This document shows positions 39,011-51,590 of a stretch of 64,000 nucleotides of DNA, in pieces. The stretch is from Crocodylus rhombifer (lineage: Eukaryota; Chordata; Crocodylia; Crocodylidae): NCBI GenBank assembly GCA_038503035.1, contig JAVSML010025211.1, positions 620,001 to 684,000 of the forward strand, given 5' to 3'. The position numbers were made by a program, and so were the translations under genes. The notes under the pieces were generated by a model. That model worked only from the letters and a program-made list of their open reading frames with translations. It was not told where the DNA came from and made no database searches. Each line of letters begins with the position of its first letter. Position 1 is the stretch's first letter.

Positions 39011-42000
39011 TGGATTCACCTGTCACTGCGATCACCGCCTCAGACCACTGACAAATATTCACAATGCAAGAGTGAAAAGGGCGCTTAAGGTTCACTGATT
39101 TGTGTGTAAAACTTTGGAAAACTGCAAATAAGCGAGAAAAATTGTCCATTCTTGTGAAGGGAAATACAAGTTTGCACTTAACGTTCAGCGACAAAAACCA
39201 AGGGCCGGCCACAGAAAGCAGTGACATACACTGTAATCTCCATAACAATTTCATTTCCTCTCTTCCCCCCTCTCGCTCTTTACTGCTTTAGCAAAGTGAA
39301 AAGTCTAAGGGTTTAATCCCAGAGGAGACTCCCACTGCAGGGAAAAAGGACCTGGGGCAGAGCAAACATATTCTGGACAAAACGCAAGGGGAATCGCCCC
39401 GACTGCGCCTTGCGACAAGCTTTTGAAAAGACAGGTTACAAGTTTCAAGCCCGACGATATATAAGAGTCGGAGTGAAACAGAAACTGGCGCTATTAAATT
39501 TCCTTTTAAGTATGCCTCTGGATTAGCTGTACATGGGATCTAGTAATTAAGGCCCTTCTCTCGTTAGAGAAAACCTTTTCGGTTTCATATTCCAGCCACG
39601 GGTATGATCTGGGTGTGTTAACCTCCCCCCGTCCCCCCCCCAAAAAACAACAAACCTCATTTCTCCTATCAAAGCCAAAAGTTGCTCCCATGTGAATGGT
39701 TTTCACTAACGAAAACATGAAATTGTAGGGTGTTAGCAATAATTGCTGAGGGATCTATTCTATTCTCTCCGAGGCCTCCGAGGCTGGTGTTCACTCCTTG
39801 CTTGGAAAAGGGAAAAGCATTTGGCGATTAAATTCTGCATTAATAGAACTTGGCAACCGGCAACAGAAACCTTGCTTAAGTGAAATGAGGAGACAAAAGG
39901 CATTTTAAACGCAAGGGTTGGAGGCTAGAAGGTCTAAGCCTGCAATCTGGAACTCAGGCTCGCAACCGGTGTAAAGCCTGCCCGAGAGCTTCTGCGGAAG
40001 GGCTGCCTCTGTTCCCAGCCCCGAGCCCCTGTGAACTTAAAGACGGTATAATGGGACTGTTTCAAGAGAAGAGCTGCTCTTCCGCCTAAGCTGCCCTGAC
40101 TCCTTGTCCCTTACCTCTGGGTGTTGTCACTTTTGAATGCTTTGTCTCTGAAGGACGGACATTTATTCCAAGAACAAAACAAAAAAGCAAAACCTAACCA
40201 ACCCAAACAACAAACAAAAAACCCGCAAAGAAACACCTTCCACCCCAAATCCCCTGCAACTTTAAATTCAAGAAAGAAACGCCATCACTTAGTCTGATCT
40301 AACAGCCGCAGCCCGCCCAAATTCTGTCTGAACGTGATGGATACTTAAACAACCCCTTGGTAGATTCTTCTAATTCTTTTGCGGGGGAAAAACATATGAA
40401 GTTGAATTTCTGCTTATGCATAACCTATTAGGTAAAAGAGACCTCTGAAACTCAGCTGTCATTTTTCTGTCACTCCCAAACTGTTTTCTTATACGAGGCT
40501 GAGCATCCTGTCTGTTGATCCCGTAACTGCTTGCTGAATTGTGAATGTTGTGCAGATACAAAGCTCCCTGCTTACATGATGAGCTTCTTGCCTTGTGCCA
40601 AGGTAAGGCTCCCCAGTACAGTTCGAAGTGGTCATTTTTAGGTTTGTCCAGGGTCCATACAGCGCCAGAGAAGAGAGAACTGAAGCTTGCCTTGCCTGAA
40701 ATTGCTTAGGCTGTTCTGCACAGCCCTCTTCCAAATTCTGTGCTGGCAGCATCCTTTGTTGAACCGACTAACCACAATTTGGGTACAAATCCCAGGTTGC
40801 ATCCCTCTGCTGAGAGGGGTAGCCCGGCAGTTCAGCGGAGGCACAGTCCTGTTAGCCCTCTGGTGACAAATCAGAAAGCAGGCTTTCTGGAAACTGCTTT
40901 CATCACGGAAATAGAAATGTAACATCTCTCTAGACAAATTAATTTTTGACGGATTTATGGCATGGTTTGCTTTCAAGATATTCATTGGCTCTTCCGAGCT
41001 GTAATAAAGTCCAGAGACAGAAGTATAAACATGCACTGTCTGCTTTGCGGAAACCCCTTAACAGTATCTGCCGGCGAAAGATCAAGACACTTTGTGCATT
41101 TTCCACAGATAATGCCCATATTCCGAATGAGTGATCAGAGAACTCCGGTATTGTTAAGTAAAATGAGAGGAAGGCGAGTGACGTGGGAGTCGAACAATGG
41201 CATTTCTGAATCAGTTTGTTTGATTGACACTTGGGGGCTTCATGACCCCAGGGAATAGGACTCATTACCGTGAATACACCAAAACATCAACCAAGATTAG
41301 AACTCTGGATCCTTTTAAAATCCCATTTCACTCTAAATTATAGTGGGAAAATACCAACTCTAAGAGAAAAGAGAAAGAATTACTCCCTCGTATAATAACA
41401 GGCTGGGTTAATTGCATAAAAAACCCCAAACTAGGAGATGAAACAGGACGAGGATTTGGGGTAACATTTTGTAGGGGAGAATTAACTTAACAGACTAAAA
41501 ATGGACTTAACAGACTAACACCATGCACTATTTCATGCCTTAAAATGAGGAACGCAACATGCAAACGTTTTCCGGCTGAGATCTGCAGATTTTGTTTAGC
41601 ATTTTGTTAGGAACAGAAGCATCGCGAAGATTTTAAAAATGAAGGGTTATTAAATAGAATGATAGGGGAAAAAATGAGATACTAATGCAATTTCCATTCG
41701 GAAAGTTTACTTCTCTAACATATAGGGAAAATCAGGGGTTTAATTACTTCTGTGCGAGAAAAAAAAAGTGCTAACCTATGTGTTAAGAGAGTGGAAATCG
41801 AGAATGCTGCTATTGAATCCTTGTTGGAAGAGGCAATGTTTCTGAGCAAAAGTCTATTTTTTGTTATCAAGGGTGAGGAGAAGGAGATAAAATACGTTGT
41901 GTGTAGAGAGCAAATATACTGTGACTAGCTCTCAGGCTTGTAACTGCGCGACTCTACCGCTGTGTCCAAGTCCTGAAACCTTTAACACAGCGTAAGAGCA

Positions 42001-42500
42001 CCGTCTCCTAACCATGTCTGAGCAGCACTCTCCTGCATTTGTCTGTCCAGAGGCACACGCACGCACACACGACAGGAGGATGTGCTGCACCGAGGCTCCA
42101 GAGACAGCGGTTACCACTGCTAACGGTTCCTCTTTCAGTTACCAAACCCGGACACTGCTTCCAGTCGGTGTTCTCGCACCGCAGACACACGGCGATTATT
42201 TATTCAGCAGCCGGGAATAAGAATCCTTCTGGGCTCAGGCATCAGACCGCATAGACTCGGTGCGCACAGGTTAAAAACCAGATGCCGATCTAAATGTTCC
42301 ATTATCCTGTAACAATTAGGAACGCGACCGGCCCTTCAGCGCCTCGCCACATCCAGATCTCATCTTCACGTGGAGACATCTTGGTTTTAATTAACGACTG
42401 CATTATTCTCATTATTCACAAGGAAAAATAGGGGTCACGTCGCATTAAAATTAAGATTATTTTAATTTATCTGGGCTCTTAAACAAAAAAATCAGTCTAA
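39010..42500. other. Noncoding interval
   Basis: Mixed to AT-rich sequence between two GC islands. No transposon, RNA gene or credible exon was recognised. Confidence 0.5.
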
Positions 42501-42529
42501 TTATACCTTGAATTAACCGGGAAAAGCAA

Positions 42530-45500
42530 TTTAACTCGTTAGGAGAGATGGAACAAAGGCAGGGCAGCTCGCGGCGCGCAGCAGCGACTCCTGCGCGGGG
42601 GTAGGAGCAACGGGGCTTCCCCAAACGTGCTGTGCGGCGTGCCGGCTGGAGGCACGACAGAGGCCGGGGAGCCGGGAGCGCAGCCTCCGCGATGTCGAGT
42701 CGGGATTTCTAGGACGCCAGGGTGCCCCTCCCCCCTTCCCACGTTTCAACTGCTGCTTTGAAAGCGAAGCGAGATGGGGGCTGGAGCCCCGAGGACACGA
42801 GTGGAACCAGCTGAGTCCAGCCCGGCCCCGCGGGGCTCCCCGGCCCCCTCCCGGGCCCTTGCGGGGCTGGCGCCGGCGTCGCTCCCTCTGCAGGGGACAG
42901 TCCCACGGGCGGGCAGTCACAGGCCCGGGCAGCGCCGTGGGGCAACAGATCTTGCCCGCGTGTCTCCCCGCGCCCGGGGTCGCCTTCCACGGGGCGGCGG
43001 AGCTATTCCCGGAGCTAGCAGGGCCGAGCCCCACCCTCAACCCCCGAGCCGGGGCGGCGGGATCGGGCCCCCCTGCCCCAGGCCAGCCGATCCCCAGATC
43101 AAGTGCGGGGAGGGAGCCCCGCGGCGGCCTGTCCACGGGCACCGAGGGACAGCGGCCCCAGCCCAGCCCCACCTGCACCCCTGGGCCACGCGGGCGGCCC
43201 GCTCCGCGCCACGGGCAAGGGTCCCGCCCTGCGCCGACACGCGTGGGCGCGCCCGGGCCCGCTGGACAGAACAAAGGCGGAAGCACCCGCCTGGGCCGGG
43301 GCGGTGCAGGGCCGAGCAGGCCGCCGGCTGCGCCGGCTCCGAGCCCCCTTCCCCCGGCTCGGCCCGGCCCGGCCCTGGGAGCGCGCCCGGCGGCAGCAGG
43401 AAACACGAACCTGCAGCGCCCCCTGCCGTCAGCCGGGCTCCAGCGGCTCTTAAAGGGGCAGGCGCTTAAGGTGGAGCTCGCGCCCCGCCGAGGGCCGCAT
43501 CGCTGGCACCCGCCGCGGGGGGCCGGGCAGCCGCCGCCGCCCTGGCCCGCGCCCGGCACCAGCGGCCCCGGCTCCGCCTCTGCGTGCGGGCTCAGCGCTC
43601 CGCCTCCGGCAGGCCCTGGGCCAGGCACAGCCCCGGGGCCGCTCTGTCGCGGCGGGGGTGGCAGCCCGTGCTGAGGGCGCCCCGTCGGCAGCGCCGCCAT
43701 CTCCCCCGCGCGCTGCGCTCCCCCACGGGCCAGGCTGGAGGTGCCACCGGGCTCGAGGCGGCGCCGGCCCCAGCGGGTGCCCCGCGAATCGGAGGAGCGG
43801 GCGCCCGGGTCTCAGGGCCGGCTGCGCTCCCCGCTTGCGCGGTGTTTTCAGGTGCGCGGGCAGAGGGCGGCGCCCTCCGAGCGGCGCGGGTTGCCCCGGG
43901 GCCACGAGCCCCTCGCGTGCAGGAGGCGCCGCTTCCCCACCCCGAAAGACACCGGGGCAGCTGCGGCCGGGCGGGAGGAACCGGCCTGGCCCCCCGGTCC
44001 AGGGGCTGGATACGGGCCCTCGCGTCCCACTGGCTTCCCCAGGCCTGTCCTGCCCGTCATGCCCCCAGGCCCGGCCGCTGTCTCCGGGGCCGCCGCCGGG
44101 CTGGGGGCAACCGGCGGCCGAGTCCGCTCCGCCACCGAGGCCGCTGCCGCTGCCGCTGCCGCCTCCCCCTGGCGGCGCGGGCCGGGCTGCCTCCGCCGGC
44201 GCTGGTGCGCAGCGGGCAGCTGCGGCTTCAGTCCCCGGGACGAGCGGAGCGGGGCAGGGGTCGCGGAGCCGCCACTCGCCGAGCCACGCCACGCGACGCC
44301 ACGGGGGCAGCCGGCTCCACGGGCGGGGACGGCTGCGCCGGCGCTTGGGCCACGCCTGTCATTACAGCGGCCCCTCCGTGGGTGCTGGACAGTAAGGAGA
44401 GGGCGGGGCGGGGGGCTGCCCAGGGGCCCGGCCCGCTGCTGCCAGTCGTTGCAGGGACAGGCCATCTGCAGCGAGGCCGCCAGCCCCAGCCCGGGCTCCG
44501 GAGGCGGCGCCCCCCGCTGTCGTCAGGGCATTTCCCCGCACACGCCGACGTCCCGAGCGGGGCGCGGGGCCCGGCAGCGCGCACGGGCGTCCCCGGACAG
44601 ACCCGGCGCTTTCCAGCAAGCACCGGGCACAGCGGACACCAGAGCAGAGACGACGGACAGCTCAGAGGGGGCCCGGAGCCTGCCCGGGGGTCACGCCACG
44701 TGCAGGGGATGTCCGCAACCAAACTGCTCCCGCTGAGCCCCAGGCCGGAGCCCGCGCCCGGGACGCGTGTGCCGAGCGGCTCCGGGCCGGGCTGCCCGAT
44801 GCTCCGGGCTGGCGCTGCACGGTCACCTCCGCACGGCGCGGCTCCGGGGAGCGCTGGGGAAGGGAGCGGGGCCTCCGGGTCCCGGCCCGCGCCCGGTTTC
44901 CATCCCGAGAATATCCCTGCAGCCCCAGCGGCTCGGCGAGGGGACGAGGCTCAGGCTGCGTCCCCCTCGGGGGTCTCGCGTCCGCCCGCCGAGAAAACCC
45001 CAGGAGCCGGAGGCGGCGGGAGAGGCTGGCGTGGCTCTGCCTGGAGGCAAATTGGTCTCATTAGCCCCGAGTCACAGCGCCCGTGCGCCGGGCGGCGGAG
45101 CCGCGGGGCGGAGGCTGCCAGCGGGCGGCGCAGACGGTGCCGCGCAGCCCGCCGAGGGGCTCTGAGCTTCCTGGTGGCACCGCCCTGCTCGCACCGCAGG
45201 CGGGTCTCAACGGGAGGCGATGGCTGCTTGCAGAGGTGAGCGAGGGGACAGGCTCCGGGGCCGACGAACGGCACCTTTCGTTGCCCCAGGTCGTTTGCTC
45301 GGAAGCTGCGGGGAGGAGACAGACGGCGGGAGCGAGGCGCGGCGCCGCCCGAGCTGAGCTGCAGCTGCCCCACGCGTTGCTCTTTAGCGGTGATCTGTCT
45401 GGAGCGCCGGGCACAGCCGGGCACAGCCGGGCGCTGAGAGAGCCGCACCCAACGATGGCCCCGCCGAGTGGGAAGGGATCCGCACCCCGCTCGCCTCCGC

Positions 45501-45560
45501 CGGGACCACAGGCTTCCGGGCTGAGTGCTCCGGTGTAACAGGCACCAGCCCGCTGATACC
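42530..45560. promoter_or_regulatory. Large (3 kb) CpG-rich island without an assigned gene
   Basis: The largest GC island in the window. It carries reading frames of up to 551 codons on several frames of both strands at once, which is the pattern of stop-poor GC-rich DNA and not of a gene. Splice-donor-like sites exist, for example plus-strand TTGCAGAG|GTGAGC near 45236, which could end a first exon. It is on the side and orientation where human MIR1915HG lies relative to SKIDA1, but I found no match to the miR-1915 sequence I remember. Confidence 0.55.
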
Positions 45561-47390
45561 GCTTTTAACGCAGCGTGTCCCTAAGCGCCGACCCGCACCG
45601 CGCTTCTGCGTCAACCAGTATTTCACCCTGAACCGACAAACTGTGCCATGACAGGGCAGCACCCCGACAGACTCGAGTGGGCACTGTCACAACATCAGCC
45701 ACGCTAGGTAATCAGGGATGAAAACAGCCGCAGCTAGCCAGGCAGTCGCTCTCCAGTTCATCTAAATCATCAGATGAATCGGTTTTCTGGCAAAAGGGCT
45801 GAGGTTCAAAATGTTTCTTTGTTTTTTGCGTTATCAAAATGCAACGTATTTGACTCTGAAGTAGGTGTGGTTCACGTGAATGAAGTACCCTGCCCGTGTC
45901 AACAGGAGGGAATTTAACTTTTAAAGAGACTGACCTCTGCCTGTGATTGATGCTGTGTCGCTCTGGCAACCAGCCGCGTGTAGCTAATTGCCTGTATAAA
46001 ATAAAGATTTTTGTCCCCACTTTATTAACCACTTCCTTTGTCATGAGCCAAAACAAGTGGCACAAGTACGAACGAGTTTGTATGTTGTGTTGAAGACCAA
46101 TAGTTTCCCAGCAGTAACCCCTCCAGAAGATCCCAGAATCTGGATAGCAAGCAGAAAGGAGACTCAGATTTATCTTCTAATAGTAATTTCTTATTCCATG
46201 AAGCCTTTCCTAGAACAGGGGTTCTCAAGGCATCCCTTGTCTGAGGGGGGCCATCACCACTGAGGACCAAGTCAGGGTGGAGGCATGTGGTTTCTGTGTG
46301 TCCTGGGCTTTTTCTCATACCAGCGCATGCAGGGAGGTTGAGGGCAGATCCTATGTGAATGGGAAAGATTTTCTTCTTCCCCCCCCATGGAATGACATGT
46401 AAGAGCCTGCAGGCTCTTAAAGAACCTCTCTCATGTTTTACTGAAGCAGGTTATGGTCTAGACCAGATCATTTGGGGTGTATGGATTGTTTTCTCTTCGA
46501 TTTTTATTCCACTTACCAATGAATGTTAATACCCAGGATCACTATGAGTGGTAAAAGGAAAGTATCTCAGCAATATTTATTAACTTATTAAACTGAGCAG
46601 CGGCCAGCAGTAACATGTGAATTTGCAGTGTGATAAGGCATAAGAAAGATCACTGCTATGGCTATATACATGTCATGAAATAGCCATAGTCTAGGCTGTG
46701 AACATCATCACCTTAAAACAAAAATCCTTGTACTACCTAGAGTAAAAGCTCCTCCAGACTCCTTCCCATTTGTGTTTATTAACTAAACTATTAACAGTAA
46801 AATAATAAAGGCTATCTATAGTCTTTTGAGTAGTCTTACTTCCTAAAGCCTGATCCTTTTTCTGATCCCCACTCCCAACTTTGTATACCTAAACTGGGTA
46901 ACAACCCACTCTCATCCATGTGTCAGCAGAATTTAACTTTTTCCTTCCAGGATGAAAACAGGTAACAGGCTAAGTAAAAAAAAAAATGCTGCATGCTTTT
47001 CCAGATATAACTATTATTATCCGGAACAGCTTAGAGTATTATTCAATAATGTTTACTGTAGCTTGCTCATCGCTTAATTTTTATACTTTTTTGTGGTAAG
47101 GAATATCATTTGCCGTTTGCTAAGACTATGAATGTCTTCAGAAGCCCATGTGGCTAAAACAGTTGAGTTTGACCTTTCCTTTAGATTCTTTCCCCTAAGG
47201 ATCTACATTACTTTGAGGGAGGCAAACGATAGGGGGGAACTTGTCGGTGTCAACTGGATGACTGTTGTAGAAGGTTGCTGTCTGTTCTGTGTGTTCATTT
47301 TTCATGACAAACAAAAGTTACTGTTTGACTGACAGCAGTGCCCTGGCACTGTATTAGCCAGTGTCAACCTTAAGTCAGTCCTTTGAGCAG
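45560..47390. other. Noncoding interval with a hAT-like end
   Basis: AT-rich sequence. A CAGGGGTTCTCAA motif at about 46217-46229 is a typical hAT terminal sequence, but no partner end was located. Transposon remnants become frequent from here to the right edge. Confidence 0.4.
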
Positions 47391-47424
47391 GGTTCCCAAT
47401 TACAGGGGTGTTTCTGGATGCTCA

Positions 47425-47441
47425 CCAACTCTCATGATTTT
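47425..47441. repeat. Fragment related to the palindromic MITE at 52955
   Basis: CCAACTCTCATGATTTT is identical to the terminal part of the palindromic element at 52955-53136. Only a fragment is present here. Confidence 0.5.
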
Positions 47442-47549
47442 CCAGTCCATAAGTATCACCAGACAGGATGTTAAATGACATCTCCTAAAGATAATTATTT
47501 TAAAATGAGTATAGCTAGATAACTCACCAGAATTTTAACACAGTCAGCG

Positions 47550-50500
47550 GAGGGACTATCTAGCCTGATGATGGTCTTTTTGGATAAATCTTGAAATGTT
47601 GGGGAAATTCCAGAAGATTGGGTAACTATGATTTGATTAGGTTGACATCACTATTGGGTAAAATAACTGAAAAGCAGATATGGTATACAACTGGTGAAGA
47701 ATTAAAAGATAGGCATATCATTAACAGTCAGCATGGTGTTAAAGGTCTTATCAATCTTCAGTAAGATTTTAAGTTAGGTTGAAGAAAGTAATTGCTATAA
47801 CATAAGTAGATTTTTGTAGGATATTTCATCTTACAATGGGGGTGGGGGCAAGGGGGTATACACTGTGCTGTAACAGCTACAAAATTGTTAATGGGCAGAA
47901 CAGTTACTTTCCCTGCTGCAGCTAAGAAATACCTAGGAAGAACTGGAATAAAAGGCTGCAGGTTAGATAAAGGGTGCAGACAGAAGTGCAGCTCTCAGTT
48001 GTAACTCAGAATGATTTGTGCAAAGCATGCTGAGTTACAACATTACCCCAGACCCAACAGAAGGTCTCTGCTGGTCCCAGGGGGGAGGAGAACCTTGTGG
48101 CTGGGTTCCCATAGCAATGGCCAGGGCTTTTTGCCAGTGCACCCTGTTTTCAGAATGGGAGGGGGGAAGGCAGCAGAGGGAGCTTGTTCTTGGTGCTCCC
48201 CAGTTGGTGCTGAAGTGTAGGGTGGCTGAATTGAAGCCCTCCATCTTGGGGAGGGGTGGGGGCTCTAATACACCCACCCCACCCTCCATGGGAGGCTGAA
48301 AAGCCCTCAGACTGAATTCCCTCCACTCTCTTTCCCACCTCCCATTCTGAAACCAGCAACAGGCTGGGAGCTCCACATACATAAGTTACAAAAGATGCTA
48401 CATTTCTTAATGTCTTTATCTCATACCTCATGCAATGAGCAGTCAGATTTTCACCCAGTTGGCCATTTTTGAAGCTGCCTGCAGCTGTGCACTTGTGTTT
48501 GGTCACAGCTATATGCTGCTTTCTGTGGCCAGATGGGGTGAAAATTGTTACTTCCATCTGCATAGGTGATCTAACTATTAGAGAGGCTGTTGCTATCTGC
48601 TAAGATACCACCTAGACAACAGACTCAGAAACCCCACAAACAGTGGGGTAGGCCATATAAGAAACAACTCTGTACTTTAAAAGGTGGAGGAAGACCAGAC
48701 TTCTTAAGGTCTACATTGTCAAGTCTTTGACAAGAATGTAAACTAAGGATTAAAGAGTAGCCAGCAGGGGCTTGATGACCAGGAGACTGAAGTTTTAAAA
48801 TGGTTCTTTAGAGGACAAGGTAGTGATTTCCATCCCTTCCACTGCCTTATGGGTGGTACCAGAACTAGACTATTGATAATGGTACAGATCTGCTTGTGGT
48901 GCTAGATGCTTGGGTGGCAGCACTCACATGGAAGTGGTTCTGTGACTACTAATTCAACAGTAAATCATGGCCTTGGAGCAGTGAGAAGTAGCAACAGCAA
49001 ACCTTTATCCTCCAGTTGCTCCAAGCTCAATGCCAAAGTGAGATGCAGGCTATAATGCAGTTCAGTAAGAGGCACGGTGAGGGCTAGACCAGTTGAGGGT
49101 TGGAACCCAGATGGTAGCAATGAGACTAAACCAAGAAGATGTAGTCTGCTTCCACCCTCAAGCTGTGTGCTCTCCTCCGTCCCCCTATGGGCAGAGGAGC
49201 AGCAATGCAGGTTAGGGCATTGTCTATAAAGACCTGTGCTGCTCCTCTTTTGTCTTTGGTTTTGGCTCATTTCAGTAAGGACTGGTTCAAATGAGATGTC
49301 TGTTTAAAGCCTAAGACTCCTGATGTAATCAAACACTAGTAGGTGACATGCTGAAAGTTGGACAAAAATGCTGGGGGAAGGGATAATATTGCTAGCCTAC
49401 TCAGGTGACAAAAGAAAAAATTCCTGAGTCTTGGTCCATTTTTGACTGGATGTACAAACCAAACTTGTCACTGTAGGATTGTTTAAGAAGTAGGAAATAC
49501 TGCCTATGGTTAGGAAACTGAACCTGGTAGGAAGTAGAAATAGAATACTGGTTGGAAATCTACCTTGGAATACCTCAAGGAGTGGGCTAAGACAAATGGG
49601 AAATAGCAGAAAGGATAATTCCTTTTCTCATGAAGCAATCAGGACTGTCTAAGGCCTTCTGTATTTTCTTGCATACCGTACCCCCCCAACGTGCACCTTG
49701 TTTTGGGACAGAAGAATGAAGAAAAAGAGTCATGGCTGAATTCTGACTACATGGAGTGGGGGGAGAGTCTGCTCTTCAGTGCCACTCTCTCTTTCCCCTG
49801 TCTGCTTAGCCAAAGGCTAGAGTTTTAACCATGTCATAGCTGCCGCCAAATTGCATGACACAACTACATGCTGAAATTCTGGCTGCGTGCTGGCTGGGAG
49901 AGAAGCACAGCTCCTGGCATCCATTCCAACATCTTCATGCTTTCCTTCTGGTGCGGAAATCAGCTTCCATGTTTATCCTCCATTTAAGATCTGCACCCCC
50001 AGTGGTGAAGGGGTAACTTTTGGAAAACGGTGCATGTGGTATATGAGTAACTGTGTTATATTATGAGACCTTTGGGAAGATTACAATATACAGAATAAGG
50101 AATGGTGAAGATAGGCTGGAGAACCTGTAGACTGCATCTAAATAGTCACTGGGGAACCTTAGACAGTCCCTCAGAGGGTGTGGGAGAAACCTCCTTACAA
50201 TTTTCCATAAAATTCTTAGAACTTAGGGAATTGGCTCTATACAATATCAAAGTACTTCTGAAGGGGATTATGACTAGGCAAACTGAAAGATCTCAGAGTA
50301 GCTGTCAATAGGGAATTAGCATTGAATGGAGATGTTTGTAGCACAGCTCTGCGGGGGTCGACATGTTCATCAATATCTGGAAGTAAATAAAATCATATTT
50401 TTAAAACACATGGATAATAAAATGGTTGACCAGTTGCACAATTTGGATTACTCAGTAAGCTGGGCACATTCAAACAAGATACATTTTAATACAATCAAGT

Positions 50501-51590
50501 GCAAAGTTGCACATCTGGGAATAAGGAAAGAAAGTTATACCTGCATAACGTGAGAGGATACCTTGGAACAGACTCTGAAAAGGACTAGGTATAGGCAACC
50601 CTTGCCATTTGTGGGGGATCTGTTCTGGAGATCCCTGTGAATGGCGAAATCCGTGAATGTGGCACTGTGTTCATGAATGTCATGAATGCAGTGCCCCTGG
50701 CGGCTGGGGTGGGGGGGAAGGTGGGGGAGCCACAGCTGCGCTGGCAATAGTGGGAACCTGGCAGCAGCAGGAACCTGGCGGTGGCAGCAGAAACCCAGCA
50801 GCAGCATGCACGGAGCTCCCAAGGAGCTCCTGGAAGTGTATTTGAGATGTGGGTTCAGCATTTGCAAATATTTGAAACCATGAATGTCGAACCCACGAAT
50901 AGTGAGGGTTTCCTGTATAGTGAACATAACACCATGAACTCCCAGTGTATTGTGGTGGCTGAAAGGATTAACATGGTTCTTGGACACACACACAGAGGAG
51001 TAGTGAGCAGGAAACAGAAGGAATTTTACTTCTAGGGATGGCATTGGTGAGATCAGTACTAGATTAGTGCATATAGTTCTGGTGTAAATGCTTCTAAAAA
51101 GATGTGGAAAAAGACTGTACAGAAGAGAGCCATTGAAGTGGTTATGGGGCTTGAGAAAATGCCACACAGTGACAGACTTAAAGAGCTTAAACTGTTTAAC
51201 TCATCAAAACAGATAAAAAGGTGACCTGATTACAGCATATAAATACTTCTACAGGATGAAATGCTAGGTACTGAAGGGTTTTTTAAATGAGAGGAGAAAG
51301 GCATAACAAAAATAAATGGATGGCAGCTTGAGCCAGACAAATCCAAATTAAAAATAAGACACTTCACAAACAACAACAACCCCCCCCCCCCAAAAAAAAA
51401 CCTGCAAGAAGAAGTACTGGATTTTTCTTTTTCAATCAAAAACTGGATGACAATCTGAAAACTATGCTTTTCAGTTTAACACAATTTATTTGGCCCAGTA
51501 GAGGTTTCATTGGGCAAAATGTAACGGTTTGTGACAAGTTTTAAGATGGCAGGCTATAAGACCTAATGATCTTTCTGGCCTTAACTAAGT
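47550..51590 (+). mobile_element. Old, broken CR1-type LINE, plus strand
   Basis: Several pieces in the same order and orientation match CR1 ORF2. About 47570-47780 resembles the start of the reverse transcriptase region (AACAGTCAGCATGGTGTTAA). Near 49570 a GIPQG-like block (GGAATACCTCAAGGAGTG) is followed by a stop. 50440-50560 encodes NKIHFNTIKCKVAHLGIRKE, a typical CR1 post-RT motif. 50925-51590 contains the AAAGAGCTTAAACTGTTT and AAAAGGTGACCTGATTACAGCATATAAATA region and a 3' end (GATCTTTCTGGCCTTAACTAAG). Stops and frameshifts abound, so it is dead. The exact piece boundaries, and whether all pieces derive from one insertion, are uncertain. 47.85-49.35 kb is not explained by CR1. Confidence 0.65.
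50588..50922. mobile_element. Tigger-like (Tc1/mariner) nonautonomous element inside CR1
   Basis: A 0.33-kb element with inverted ends: the left end reads GGCAACCCTTGCCATTTGTGGG and the inverse of the right end CAGGAAACCCTCACTATTCGTGGG. Both ends are flanked by TA, the usual target for this superfamily. The subterminal sequence (GGGGATCTGTTCTGGAGATCCCTGTGAATGGCGAAATCCGTGAAT) resembles Tigger-type elements. The CR1 sequence resumes after it, so it inserted into the CR1. Confidence 0.75.

Noticed and set aside
42531..45239. Very long reading frames (389 codons minus, 551 codons plus and others)
   Set aside because: They overlap on several frames of both strands in a CpG island, are rich in Ala/Pro/Arg/Gly, and show no domain. 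Stop-poor GC-rich sequence explains them.
42530..45560. miR-1915 hairpin in the large GC island
   Set aside because: I looked for the mature miR-1915 sequences as I remember them and did not find them; position alone is not enough to call the gene.
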